Shown: positions 1 through 6,691, counted from the first letter of the stretch. The stretch is DNA of 6,791 nucleotides from Syntrophomonadaceae bacterium (GCA_007119335.1 SKPU01000054.1:1-6791), one strand, 5' to 3'. The notes: a model not told the origin generated them from the letters alone. Made by a program: numbers and translations.

Positions 1-49
1 AAGCGTTCACAGGTTAGTCCAATGCTTCTTTCTGTTAGGAGAATAGATT

Positions 50-1174
50 ATGGCGCGCAAAATTGCTTTAATTACCGGTGGCGGAGATTGCCCGGGTATA
101 AATGCTTTCCTCGCCTCTGCAGTTCGCAGAGGAAGCAGTGAATACGGAGCTGAATTTGTCGGCATCAGAAATGCTTTTTCCGGACTGGCTGATGACGATC
201 CGGAAAAATACCTGATGCCACTACATAACGAAAATGTAATCGGCCTGGAAAATCGTTCAAGCACAATTCTTGACTCTTCACGTTTTAACCCCTTTACTGA
301 GGATAACCTGGCCAGAGGATACCCTCAAAAAATCCTCGCTAACCTCGAGAAAATGGGCATAGACGGTATCCTGGGAACCGGGGGCAATGATACGATTCTT
401 TCCGCGCAGCGCTTTGAAAGCCTGGGTTTGCCCACAGTAATGGCACCCAAAAGTATCGACAACGATGTGTCAGGAACTGATGTGATGCTTGGCTTCCGGA
501 CCGCAATTTACTTCGGGGCCCAGGCAGCAAGAAGTACTGCAGATTCAGCCCGGGCGCACCGCCGGATTTCCGTGGTTGAGGTGATGGGGCGTCAGGCCGG
601 ATGGCTGGCTCTTGAAATAGGGGTAGCTTCAGGAGCAGATTTAATAACCATCCCCGAACGTCCGGTTGACTTAAACGAATTCTGCAGTGCAGTTAAGCGG
701 ATATACAGCAAATACAACTGCGCCAACCTGGTGATAGCTGAAGGAACCAGCATCCAGTACGAAGATCCAGTTATCAAAAGGGCAAGAGAAGAAAGTGGTG
801 TAGTGCGTGCTTTGTTGGAAGAAACTCCGGAACTTGACGCTTTCGGCAACCCCAAGTTGGGAGGCATATCCCAAATTCTGCGCCGAGTCCTGAAAATTGA
901 ACTGGGTCTGAAAAAGATAGAAGAAATCCGCTCCACCGACTTAGGATTCACTCTGCGCGGACTTGCTCCACAGGCTGACGATATAATCCTCGGTTTAAGA
1001 TTTGGGATAAAAGCTGCCGATATCTTACTCGGTGAAAAACGGACGGGGCTAATGGTTGGCATCGACGGATTGGAGATCGTGGATGTCCCTTATGAGGAAG
1101 CCCTCAAACCAAAGACAGTCAATCGTTCGGACCGGGAGCTGGCTGCCCTGGGCGTGTTCATTTCATCTTCTTAG
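50..1174 (+). CDS. 6-phosphofructokinase, PPi-type active-site signature
   Basis: Phosphofructokinase of the PfkA superfamily, expected to phosphorylate fructose 6-phosphate to the 1,6-bisphosphate in cytosolic glycolysis (reversibly if PPi is the donor). Visible motifs in order: GGGDCPG near residues 10-16, GTGGNDT (109-115), PKSIDND (133-139) with the expected catalytic Asp137, EVMGR (177-181), IPE (201-203), AEGTS (230-234) and a C-terminal TLRGLAP (301-307). Asp114 and Lys134 sit where E. coli ATP-PfkA has Gly104 and Gly124; in this family Asp and Lys there indicate use of pyrophosphate rather than ATP. Oddities: Asn113 replaces the metal-binding Asp103 equivalent, SST (70-72) replaces the usual GGT, and Phe300 stands where His249 is expected. 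Length (374 aa) is normal for the longer PFK group. The ATG at 50 has AGGAG at 37-41, 8 nt upstream. It converges on the minus-strand ABC genes. The family is certain; the phosphoryl donor is inferred. Confidence 0.93.
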   Translation: MARKIALITGGGDCPGINAFLASAVRRGSSEYGAEFVGIRNAFSGLADDDPEKYLMPLHNENVIGLENRSSTILDSSRFNPFTEDNLARGYPQKILANLEKMGIDGILGTGGNDTILSAQRFESLGLPTVMAPKSIDNDVSGTDVMLGFRTAIYFGAQAARSTADSARAHRRISVVEVMGRQAGWLALEIGVASGADLITIPERPVDLNEFCSAVKRIYSKYNCANLVIAEGTSIQYEDPVIKRAREESGVVRALLEETPELDAFGNPKLGGISQILRRVLKIELGLKKIEEIRSTDLGFTLRGLAPQADDIILGLRFGIKAADILLGEKRTGLMVGIDGLEIVDVPYEEALKPKTVNRSDRELAALGVFISSS

Positions 1175-1210
1175 AAAAAATCCGATCGATCAGGCAAAGA
1201 TAAAAATCGG
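1175..1210 (-). terminator. possible weak terminator after the ABC permease gene
   Basis: Read on the minus strand, a 5-bp stem (CCGAT, 1210-1206, with ATCGG, 1186-1182) with a 19-nt loop is followed by ATTTTTT at 1181-1175. The stem is short and the loop long, so this is only a candidate for ending the minus-strand transcript. It abuts the phosphofructokinase stop codon. No better hairpin is visible between the two convergent genes; the other inverted repeat there (1223-1228 with 1236-1241) is made only of A-T pairs. Confidence 0.28.
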
Positions 1211-1243
1211 GCAAACAGCCAAAATTAAAAGAACCTTAATTCT

Positions 1244-2047
1244 TCAGGCAGGAAATTCCTTGCGATTTAGCAAGACAGTGCCTGCAACTACTCCGGCAAT
1301 AAATATGACCGGCAGGATGATCATGCCGGCAACAAAAGGCTCCCCTCTCGCTGCGCCGCTAAGATCTGCATAATAATGGATACTCAAGAATCTTAAGAAC
1401 TCCAGTTGTTCGTACATAGAGGCAACACTGTTCAGGATAAAAAAGAAAAAACCCAGGCCAACAGCCAGTGAAGTACTGCCCTGCACCCGGTTTATCAGAG
1501 GCGCGATAGCAAAAGCGATCCCGCCTGCCGCCAGACAGGCCAGTAACCCCATCAAGTGTACCATAAATTGGGCATCAAGATCATACTCACCCGGGGCAAC
1601 CCAAAATATCCCAATCGCCGTGCTGACCAGGTAAACGGCAATCCACAAAAAGATAATCATAACCAGGAAAGAAAAAACTTTTGAAAGCATGATTACAGTC
1701 CGGCTCAACGGACGGGTATAAAGAAATTCTACAGTCCCAAGGTCAACATCGCGGGAAATCATCCCTCCGGCGAGCATCATGGCATAAATGCTGGCCAGGA
1801 GCAAACCATAGAGCATAACCATTCCGCCATGGTAAAGGTTAACATCCTCAAACATAGCCGCACTCATGCCCATACCGGTTATCAATTCATCCGGAAAGCC
1901 TTCAATCAGTTCTGCAAAATCAAGGTTGCCCATAAAGACAAAAGACCCCAGGTAGATTAATATCACAACAACTAGCACTAAAGTCCAAATCAGCAGGCTG
2001 CGCCGGTTAAGGCCAATTTCTGTCCGGCTGATATTTCCATTAATCAT
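1244..2047 (-). CDS. ABC-2 type transporter permease
   Basis: Integral membrane subunit of an ABC-2 family exporter, partner of the ATPase encoded just upstream. With the ATG at 2047 the protein has 267 residues and about six hydrophobic segments: roughly 18-39, 77-97, 118-141, 163-184, 192-211 and 239-260. A cytoplasmic stretch around 99-123 (SRDVDLGTVEFLYTRPLSR, then a Lys-containing segment) matches the pattern usual in ABC-2 permeases, where an acidic residue and GT(V/L)EFL precede P-[LV]-SR. The short tail NRKEF is also typical. I chose 2047 rather than the longer in-frame ATG at 2089 because AGGAGG lies 11 nt upstream (2064-2059), because the longer form would overlap the ATPase gene by 50 nt, and because the extra 14 residues look unlike a family N-terminus. 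The overlap with the ATPase gene is then 8 nt (ATGATTAA), implying translational coupling. Substrate unknown. Confidence 0.87.
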   Translation of the reverse strand: MINGNISRTEIGLNRRSLLIWTLVLVVVILIYLGSFVFMGNLDFAELIEGFPDELITGMGMSAAMFEDVNLYHGGMVMLYGLLLASIYAMMLAGGMISRDVDLGTVEFLYTRPLSRTVIMLSKVFSFLVMIIFLWIAVYLVSTAIGIFWVAPGEYDLDAQFMVHLMGLLACLAAGGIAFAIAPLINRVQGSTSLAVGLGFFFFILNSVASMYEQLEFLRFLSIHYYADLSGAARGEPFVAGMIILPVIFIAGVVAGTVLLNRKEFPA

Positions 2048-2954
2048 TATTTTTTTGACCTCCTCTGGCCGAGGGTTCATAAAGATCAAAAAATATTTCT
2101 TCCAGGCTTGGATCCGTTATGCGCAGGTGATCCAGGTTAAAACGGCCTAATTGAGCGACCAGTTCATTGACCGGCAGGTAACTAAGCACCCTGTAATACC
2201 CTGGCCTGGAAAAGATCTCTTCAGCCTGACCCAGCTTACCGAGGGCAACCTCAGAAGCTTCCCGGCCGGCAAACTTAAGTATTACAACCCGTAAATCCCG
2301 ACCGGGCAATTCATCAACCGGTCCGACATAGGTCATACTGCCTTCTTTGATCATCGCTATCCGGTGACAAATCCTTTCAACTTCTTCTAAAATGTGCGTA
2401 GAAAAGAATACAGTTACACCGAACCGGTTCAACTCTTCCAGGATTTTAAACATTTCCATCCTAATCAGGGGATCGAGACCGGTGCCCGGTTCGTCTAAGA
2501 TGAGCAGCTGAGGTTTGTGGAGGAGGGCCTGGATAATGCCCAGTTTTTTACGATTACCATGCGAATAGGTGCGGATTTTCTTGTCCGGATCAAACTGCAG
2601 CCTGTCCACCAACTCCTCGATCCACTGATTATTACTGACCGTATAAAACCCGCGCGCATATTCAATCAGTTCGCGCCCGGTCATTTCCGGATAATAATTC
2701 ACCTCTGAAGGAACATAACCTACCCGCCGGTAAAGCTTACCGCCGCTGCGAGGTATATTTTTACCGAACAGTTTTACCTCTCCTGAAGAGGGTTTGAGCA
2801 AATTAAGCAAGAGGCGGATAGTGGTCGTTTTCCCGGCCCCGTTCGGTCCGATAAAACCAAAAACTTCCCCTTCCCGCACTGCCATACTGACCTCGGCAAT
2901 ACCCCGGGTTTTACCGTAATACTTGGTTAATTGAGTAGTCTCGACAGCATACAC
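2040..2954 (-). CDS. ABC transporter ATP-binding protein (BcrA/NatA-like exporter ATPase)
   Basis: Cytoplasmic ATPase that powers the adjacent ABC-2 permease. The nucleotide-binding domain covers about residues 4-215: Walker A GPNGAGKT (36-43), a Q-loop region GYVPSE (79-84) with Ser in place of the usual Gln, signature SHGNR (131-135) in place of LSGGQ, Walker B LLILDEP (150-156), D-loop GLDP (159-162) and the switch His187 in STHILEE. The departures in the Q-loop and signature are common in the bacitracin/Na+/multidrug exporter branch, which also shows the C-terminal extension (about 215-304) ending in a DPSLEEIF motif (281-288). The 304-residue length fits. The start is GTG at 2954, preceded by AGGGGG about 10 nt upstream; the nearby ATG is out of frame. 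The gene lies 30 nt after the Fe-S protein gene and overlaps the permease gene by 8 nt. Substrate cannot be read from sequence. Confidence 0.92.
   Translation of the reverse strand: MYAVETTQLTKYYGKTRGIAEVSMAVREGEVFGFIGPNGAGKTTTIRLLLNLLKPSSGEVKLFGKNIPRSGGKLYRRVGYVPSEVNYYPEMTGRELIEYARGFYTVSNNQWIEELVDRLQFDPDKKIRTYSHGNRKKLGIIQALLHKPQLLILDEPGTGLDPLIRMEMFKILEELNRFGVTVFFSTHILEEVERICHRIAMIKEGSMTYVGPVDELPGRDLRVVILKFAGREASEVALGKLGQAEEIFSRPGYYRVLSYLPVNELVAQLGRFNLDHLRITDPSLEEIFFDLYEPSARGGQKNND
2059..2064 (-). promoter_or_regulatory. ribosome binding site of the ABC permease gene
   Basis: A perfect AGGAGG on the minus strand lies inside the 3' end of the ATPase gene, 11 nt before the ATG at 2047. It decides the start of the permease in favour of 2047 over the in-frame ATG at 2089, which lies upstream of this site. 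Confidence 0.75.
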
Positions 2955-2984
2955 TGCTTCATTTCCCCCTTTGGCCCCATTATA

Positions 2985-4088
2985 TCACTGACAGGCCCGA
3001 TCGAGTAGTTCTACCAGCTCTAAAACCGGCCTCCCGTCCTGAAACAGACCTTCCCGGCAAAACGGGCAGGCTGTCACAAGGGCTGCCCCTGCGGGAAATT
3101 CCTCTAACCGGCTCCGGGCAATCGCCGAAGCAGTGCGGGGAAAAGATAGTTGAAACATGCTCCCTCCTCCGCAACAGCGCGTGCAGGCTCCGAAAGTAAA
3201 GGGTTCCTGAACTGTGATGCCCGGTATGCTTTGCAATATTTCACGAGGTTGCTCTGTTTTTTCTGCAGTTCGAGCCCAGATGCAGGGATCATGATAACTG
3301 ACCGTTTTGTTGCCGGGATCAATCTTTTGATCCGGCAAACCGCTTTGGGTCGGTTGAAGATGACCGTCCCTGATTAATTGGAGAAAAAAAGTGGGCCCGT
3401 CGATTATCTCCAGGGGCACCTGTTGGTCCCAGTCCGGATAGCGTCTTGTAAAAGTCGACCAACACTCCGGGCAGTTTGTTATAAGTTTTTTGGCCCCGCT
3501 CTCCTTAAATTTACGATTGTTTTCCGCGGCAAGCTGCCGGGCCAGTTCTTTGTCTCCCCAGACTTCAGCCGGATAGCCACAGCAGTCTTCATCAATCATC
3601 TGATAAGATACCCCGGCCTTGTTGAGAAGAGAGCGGACTGCCTCAATCGAGGCGGGATTATTGGCAAGAGAGGTACAGCCATTAAAAATGAGGACTTCCG
3701 TGCCCTGATCGGGCTTCACTACAACACTTGTTTTCTGTCCGTAGGGGCTGCTGTATCTTTTTAGGTTGTTCAGATAGGGTTCGCAAGCAGGCAGTCCAAC
3801 CCCGTCTGCTTTGGCCGTCAGGCGGGTAAAAAGCAGTTCATCGCACAAATTGAGTTCGGGAAATGGACAATGGATAGTACATCCGCGGCAGCCCAGGCAG
3901 TTTGAAGTAGCCTCCAACATCGCTTCATCCCAGGCCAGGTGACCCTCTTTGATCATGGCAGATATTCTTGCCTTGCCCGAAGGAGCCACTGCTTCGCGGC
4001 CCAGGATTTGAAGGACCGGGCACTCATTACGGCACATGTTTGGACAAAGAGCGCAGTTGAGTAGTTGTTCCATATTTACTTCTGCCAT
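2985..4088 (-). CDS. (Fe-S)-binding oxidoreductase subunit, GlcF-like, two CCG domains
   Basis: Iron-sulfur partner of the FAD dehydrogenase encoded upstream, resembling the GlcF subunit of glycolate oxidase and other lactate/glycerol 3-phosphate dehydrogenase Fe-S subunits. The N-terminus carries two ferredoxin-type clusters: Cys12, 15, 19, 23 and Cys64, 67, 70, 74. Two cysteine-rich CCG domains follow: DCCGYP (168-173) with NCPEC (205-209), and HDPC (266-269) with CCGGG (305-309) and CPFC (341-344). These probably pass electrons from the flavin to a quinone or other carrier. At 367 residues it is somewhat shorter than E. coli GlcF but has every motif. The ATG at 4088 overlaps the preceding gene by 13 nt and is preceded by GAGGTG 5 nt upstream; a second in-frame ATG at 4073 has a weaker site. 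The acceptor is unknown; no Etf or membrane anchor gene is in the window. Confidence 0.9.
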   Translation of the reverse strand: MAEVNMEQLLNCALCPNMCRNECPVLQILGREAVAPSGKARISAMIKEGHLAWDEAMLEATSNCLGCRGCTIHCPFPELNLCDELLFTRLTAKADGVGLPACEPYLNNLKRYSSPYGQKTSVVVKPDQGTEVLIFNGCTSLANNPASIEAVRSLLNKAGVSYQMIDEDCCGYPAEVWGDKELARQLAAENNRKFKESGAKKLITNCPECWSTFTRRYPDWDQQVPLEIIDGPTFFLQLIRDGHLQPTQSGLPDQKIDPGNKTVSYHDPCIWARTAEKTEQPREILQSIPGITVQEPFTFGACTRCCGGGSMFQLSFPRTASAIARSRLEEFPAGAALVTACPFCREGLFQDGRPVLELVELLDRACQ

Positions 4089-5539
4089 TCCTGCACCTCT
4101 TCCAGCCCCAGCTTGCCCGGATTCATGATTCCATGCGGGTCAAACGCTGCTTTAATTTTCCTTAAAACATCCATTCCGGAACCATGCTCCTCCGCCATCC
4201 ACAATCCGCGGTGTAATCCGACTCCGTGATGATGAGATATCGCGGCGCCCTCGGTAATAGCAGCTTCCATAGCCGCCTGCCAGAGGTTTTTGTAGTAGGC
4301 AAGTTTGTGATCGCCGGGAAAACCGACCATCGTTACGTAAAGGGCTGCTCCTTCCGGGTAAACATGCGAATAGTGGCCGGAGGCGAGCATTGTTCCCTCC
4401 ACTGCCAGCAAAGCCTGCTGCATGGCAAGGTAAGTGGAATGGGCGTTATGCCAGTTAGTAGTGACTTCTATTGTGTCAAGAACCGCTCCTTTTTGAAACA
4501 ACATCGAGGCCACCCCTATATTAAAACGCTTCTCAAGCCAGTGTTCAACGTGTTCTGCGCCCTCATCCAGGCCCCCCTGGCCCGTCACGCAATCTTCGAT
4601 AACCGAAGTTTCAGCATCAACAATTTTTGCGGATCCTTCAATAATTAGAATCAGGGCACAGCGTTTATCACCCAGTTCGGGGAAATGATTGCCGGTTTCC
4701 TGGGCATCATAAAGCCGCACTACTGCCGGGCGGGTTCCGGCGCGCATAAACAGGCGAATCGCTTCCAGGCCGTCTTCAAGCCGTTCAAAAGTATAGCTGG
4801 CCAGGTGGCGTTTTCCCGGCAGGGGCCAGATACGCAAAGCAGCAGAGGTGATAATGCCCAGGGTCCCCTCTGAGCCTAGCATCAGGTGGTCAACCCGCGG
4901 ACCGGTAGCCGTGCGAGGCACGCTGCGACCGCTAAACACAGTTCCGTCAGGGAGAACTGCTTCCAGGGAAACTACCATGTCTTCGATTTTCCCGTAACGA
5001 GTTGAAAACTGTCCGGCTGCCCGGCAGGATAACCAGCCCCCGACCGTTGAACAGCGCAGGGACTGGGGGAAATGACCACCGGTGTAGCCGGCCCGGTTAA
5101 GTTCTTCTTCATATAGCGCACCGTTCATGCCACAATCAACCGTAACCATCAGGTTTTCATGATCGATGAAGCGAATCTTATTAATCCTTTTCAGGTCCAT
5201 GGTGATCCCGCCCTTTAAAGGGACAACTCCACCAAGCGCCCCGGATCCTTCTCCAAAAGGGGTAACCGGTATTTTTTTAGCGTTGGCCAGGGCGAGCAAA
5301 CGGGAAACTTCGCTGGTATTCTGCGGCCAGACTACCAGTTGGGGCAAAGCGGGAACCGCCCCTTCAACCATCCAAACATTGTTGACCGGCCAGTAATCGC
5401 GACAGGTAGCTAGCAAATCGGCCCGGTTAACCGAAACATTATCTTCACCAACAATTTTTGCAGCCTCCCTGGCATATTGATCGATCAGGGTTTGTTCTAC
5501 CTGAACTTTCTGCAGGACGGTGCGCATTAAATCAACCAT
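4076..5539 (-). CDS. FAD-binding oxidase/dehydrogenase, AGPS/GlcD-like
   Basis: Flavoprotein of the VAO/PCMH superfamily with an N-terminal FAD-binding domain (about 60-240) and a C-terminal substrate domain (about 245-478). FAD-domain motifs include PFGEGSGALGG (94-104), a glycine-rich TVGGW segment (165-169), AGQFSTRYGKIEDM (175-188) and GSEGTLGIIT (222-231). The C-terminal part carries features best known from alkyldihydroxyacetonephosphate synthase: VRLYD (274-278, Arg275), SHVYPEGAALYVT (391-403, Tyr394) and ISHHHGVG (434-441, His436-438), then a PGKLG end motif. The length (487 aa) fits bacterial AGPS-like and GlcD-like proteins. Its tight coupling to a GlcF-like Fe-S gene points to a redox dehydrogenase of a 2-hydroxyacid or similar alcohol; this is inference, since true AGPS carries out a net non-redox exchange. 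The ATG at 5539 has GGAG 7 nt upstream. No convincing promoter is visible immediately upstream. Confidence 0.88.
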   Translation of the reverse strand: MVDLMRTVLQKVQVEQTLIDQYAREAAKIVGEDNVSVNRADLLATCRDYWPVNNVWMVEGAVPALPQLVVWPQNTSEVSRLLALANAKKIPVTPFGEGSGALGGVVPLKGGITMDLKRINKIRFIDHENLMVTVDCGMNGALYEEELNRAGYTGGHFPQSLRCSTVGGWLSCRAAGQFSTRYGKIEDMVVSLEAVLPDGTVFSGRSVPRTATGPRVDHLMLGSEGTLGIITSAALRIWPLPGKRHLASYTFERLEDGLEAIRLFMRAGTRPAVVRLYDAQETGNHFPELGDKRCALILIIEGSAKIVDAETSVIEDCVTGQGGLDEGAEHVEHWLEKRFNIGVASMLFQKGAVLDTIEVTTNWHNAHSTYLAMQQALLAVEGTMLASGHYSHVYPEGAALYVTMVGFPGDHKLAYYKNLWQAAMEAAITEGAAISHHHGVGLHRGLWMAEEHGSGMDVLRKIKAAFDPHGIMNPGKLGLEEVQEWQK

Positions 5540-5560
5540 CTAAACACTCCAATCCAAAGA

Positions 5561-5791
5561 TTAATTAACTTCCAGGGGGCTGCTGTTAAGATCGTTAAGC
5601 AAAGCCCGTTCAGGCATCAAGCCCAGGGTAACAGCCAGTCCGCCACAGAGCGGTTCAACCAGGCGCCGCCAGTGATGCTCTTCCCAGTAAAGTTTAAGAT
5701 GAGGAATCAACCAGCGTTTTCCGCCGGCCCATTTTAGTGGAGGGTTTAAAGCAGCTTCCTGTTCGTTTTGCAGGTTATTCAGATCCTTCAT
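5561..5791 (-). pseudogene. DNA adenine methylase (D12/Dam class), N-terminal fragment
   Basis: Only the first quarter or so of a Dam-type N6-adenine methyltransferase is present (76 aa; the family usually has about 260-300). The family entry motif PPLKWAGGKRWL lies at residues 17-28. The SAM-binding motif I region appears as VEPLCGGLAVTLGL (45-58), followed by RALLNDLN (62-69), a typical motif II region. Homology then breaks and the frame ends. The target-recognition domain and the catalytic DPPY motif are absent, so it cannot methylate DNA. Skipping one base in the five-C run at 5579-5575 would extend the protein through KLINLW to a stop at 5527, which resembles the family's DINxxLINLY region; a frameshift followed by deletion is therefore likely. 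The ATG at 5791 has GGAG about 10 nt upstream and overlaps the previous ORF by 17 nt. Classification is firm; pseudogene status is inferred. Confidence 0.75.
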
Positions 5792-6194
5792 AAAAACTTA
5801 TCTCCGGCCTTCCAGAAATATCGTTTGGACAAGCCATTATATCTTCAAGGTTAGGTCCGAGGAAAACCACATCATCTTCCACTGCTGAAAGATATTGTCC
5901 CTGCAGAGAAGGCAGCCAGGCTGCGACCATAGCATCCTGCTCACCCGCAGCTACAGATTCCCAAAGTGATATCACAGATACTGAAAGGATTTCACAGGTG
6001 TAGCCCAGCCTGTTTTCTATAACCTCTTTAACAACATGGGTGCTGGTAATTTCTGACTCCCAATCAACATAAACCACCTTAACTATTTCTTGTTCTGCCG
6101 GTTCTTCTTCAACTAAAACCTCTTCTTCACTGCCTGTGCAGGCAGACAAAACAAAAAATAGCGCTATTGCAAACATGTATGTCAGAATTTTCAT
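5775..6194 (-). CDS. glycine betaine/proline-type ABC substrate-binding lipoprotein, 3'-truncated
   Basis: N-terminal half of an OpuAC-like substrate-binding lipoprotein. With the ATG at 6194 it has 139 residues; the family usually has about 270-300. A lipoprotein signal peptide is clear: Lys2, a hydrophobic core, then lipobox LSAC with Cys19, followed by an acidic linker (23-37). The first lobe is recognisable in KVVYVDWESE (39-48), GYTCEIL (64-70), DAMVAAWLP (87-95) and FLGPNLE (111-117). The next expected segment, around a GLVVP-type motif, is missing. The last 22 residues look unrelated and the frame stops, so the ligand-binding cleft cannot form and the gene is probably a remnant. An in-frame ATG at 6257 would add 21 residues before the signal peptide and has no ribosome binding site, so 6194 is preferred; even this start has only a distant GGGGGG. 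No permease or ATPase of an uptake system is nearby. Confidence 0.7.
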   Translation of the reverse strand: MKILTYMFAIALFFVLSACTGSEEEVLVEEEPAEQEIVKVVYVDWESEITSTHVVKEVIENRLGYTCEILSVSVISLWESVAAGEQDAMVAAWLPSLQGQYLSAVEDDVVFLGPNLEDIMACPNDISGRPEISFYEGSE

Positions 6195-6357
6195 ATTGGT
6201 AAAAGCATGCCCCCCTAGTTCTGACAAGTGCGGTGACCGTGATTCCAATTCAAACATATCGTATTTTTATAAATTGCTTAAAAGACTGACTTAAGGTGGG
6301 CAGGATAAAAATTGATTAAATCTAAAGTCTAAAAACAAGCATACTCATAAGCTAGAT

Positions 6358-6387
6358 AATAAGCACGAGCATTTACCCGTGCTTATT
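6358..6387 (-). terminator. hairpin downstream of tRNA-Pro, likely terminator
   Basis: AATAAGCACG (6358-6367) and CGTGCTTATT (6378-6387) form a perfect 10-bp stem around a 10-nt loop. It lies about 20 nt beyond the 3' end of the tRNA gene and is the obvious candidate to stop its transcription before the binding-protein fragment. On the minus strand the stem ends in TTATT but has no long T run after it. On the plus strand a TTATTTATAAATT stretch includes and follows the right arm, so it could work in either direction. Confidence 0.6.
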
Positions 6388-6406
6388 TATAAATTGCCTA
6401 TTTTTA

Positions 6407-6483
<77 letters not shown>

Positions 6484-6508
6484 AGTTAACCATATTTAAA
6501 GCAGAATT

Positions 6509-6537
6509 ATTGTAGCACACCCTGTAGAAATAAGCAA
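6509..6537 (-). promoter_or_regulatory. sigma-A-type promoter of tRNA-Pro
   Basis: On the minus strand, TTGCTT (-35, 6537-6532) and TACAAT (-10, 6514-6509) are separated by exactly 17 nt. Transcription would start near 6502, giving a short leader of about 19 nt before the mature tRNA 5' end at 6483. Position, spacing and orientation all fit a housekeeping promoter for the tRNA. Confidence 0.7.
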
Positions 6538-6619
6538 TAGCATCAAAGTTTCTCGCTATAATCTTTTTCTCCGCATAAGATTGCCGGGTAATTACAATAC
6601 ATATTTCTCACGGAACATG

Positions 6620-6625
6620 TATAAT
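6620..6625 (+). promoter_or_regulatory. candidate -10 element for the right-edge gene
   Basis: A perfect TATAAT lies on the plus strand about 75 nt before the TTG start of the right-edge gene. No good -35 hexamer is found at 16-18 nt upstream (the best match, TTACAA at 6592-6597, is 22 nt away), so the assignment rests on the -10 and its position. Confidence 0.3.
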
Positions 6626-6685
6626 ATATGATGCAAGGGGCAGGGCCTTACAATTATTGATGGTTTTGCTTACTAAACTTCGAAA

Positions 6686-6691
6686 TGAGGT
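6686..6691 (+). promoter_or_regulatory. ribosome binding site deciding a TTG start
   Basis: TGAGGT lies 9 nt before the TTG at 6701. An in-frame TGA at 6686-6688 excludes any earlier ATG, GTG or TTG start in that frame, so the gene most likely begins with TTG at 6701. Confidence 0.5.

Noticed and set aside
592..1062. Minus-strand ORF of 156 codons opposite the phosphofructokinase gene
   Set aside because: The plus strand encodes conserved PFK motifs across this stretch; the antisense frame is a by-product.
1056..1373. Plus-strand ORF of 105 codons spanning the end of the phosphofructokinase gene
   Set aside because: It overlaps the phosphofructokinase and the permease gene in other frames and has no recognisable domain or ribosome binding site; it is a frame shadow.
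2048..2089. Longer permease start at the ATG at 2089
   Set aside because: It would overlap the ATPase gene by 50 nt and put the AGGAGG inside the coding region; the ATG at 2047 fits better.
3378..3764. Plus-strand ORF of 128 codons opposite the Fe-S protein gene
   Set aside because: The minus strand there encodes a clear CCG-domain protein with all its cysteines; the plus frame has no family features.
4226..4648. Plus-strand ORF of 140 codons opposite the FAD gene
   Set aside because: It is antisense to a well-supported FAD-oxidase C-terminal domain and shows no recognisable domain.
6195..6257. Longer start for the binding-protein fragment at the ATG at 6257
   Set aside because: It would bury the lipoprotein signal peptide behind 21 polar residues and lacks a ribosome binding site.
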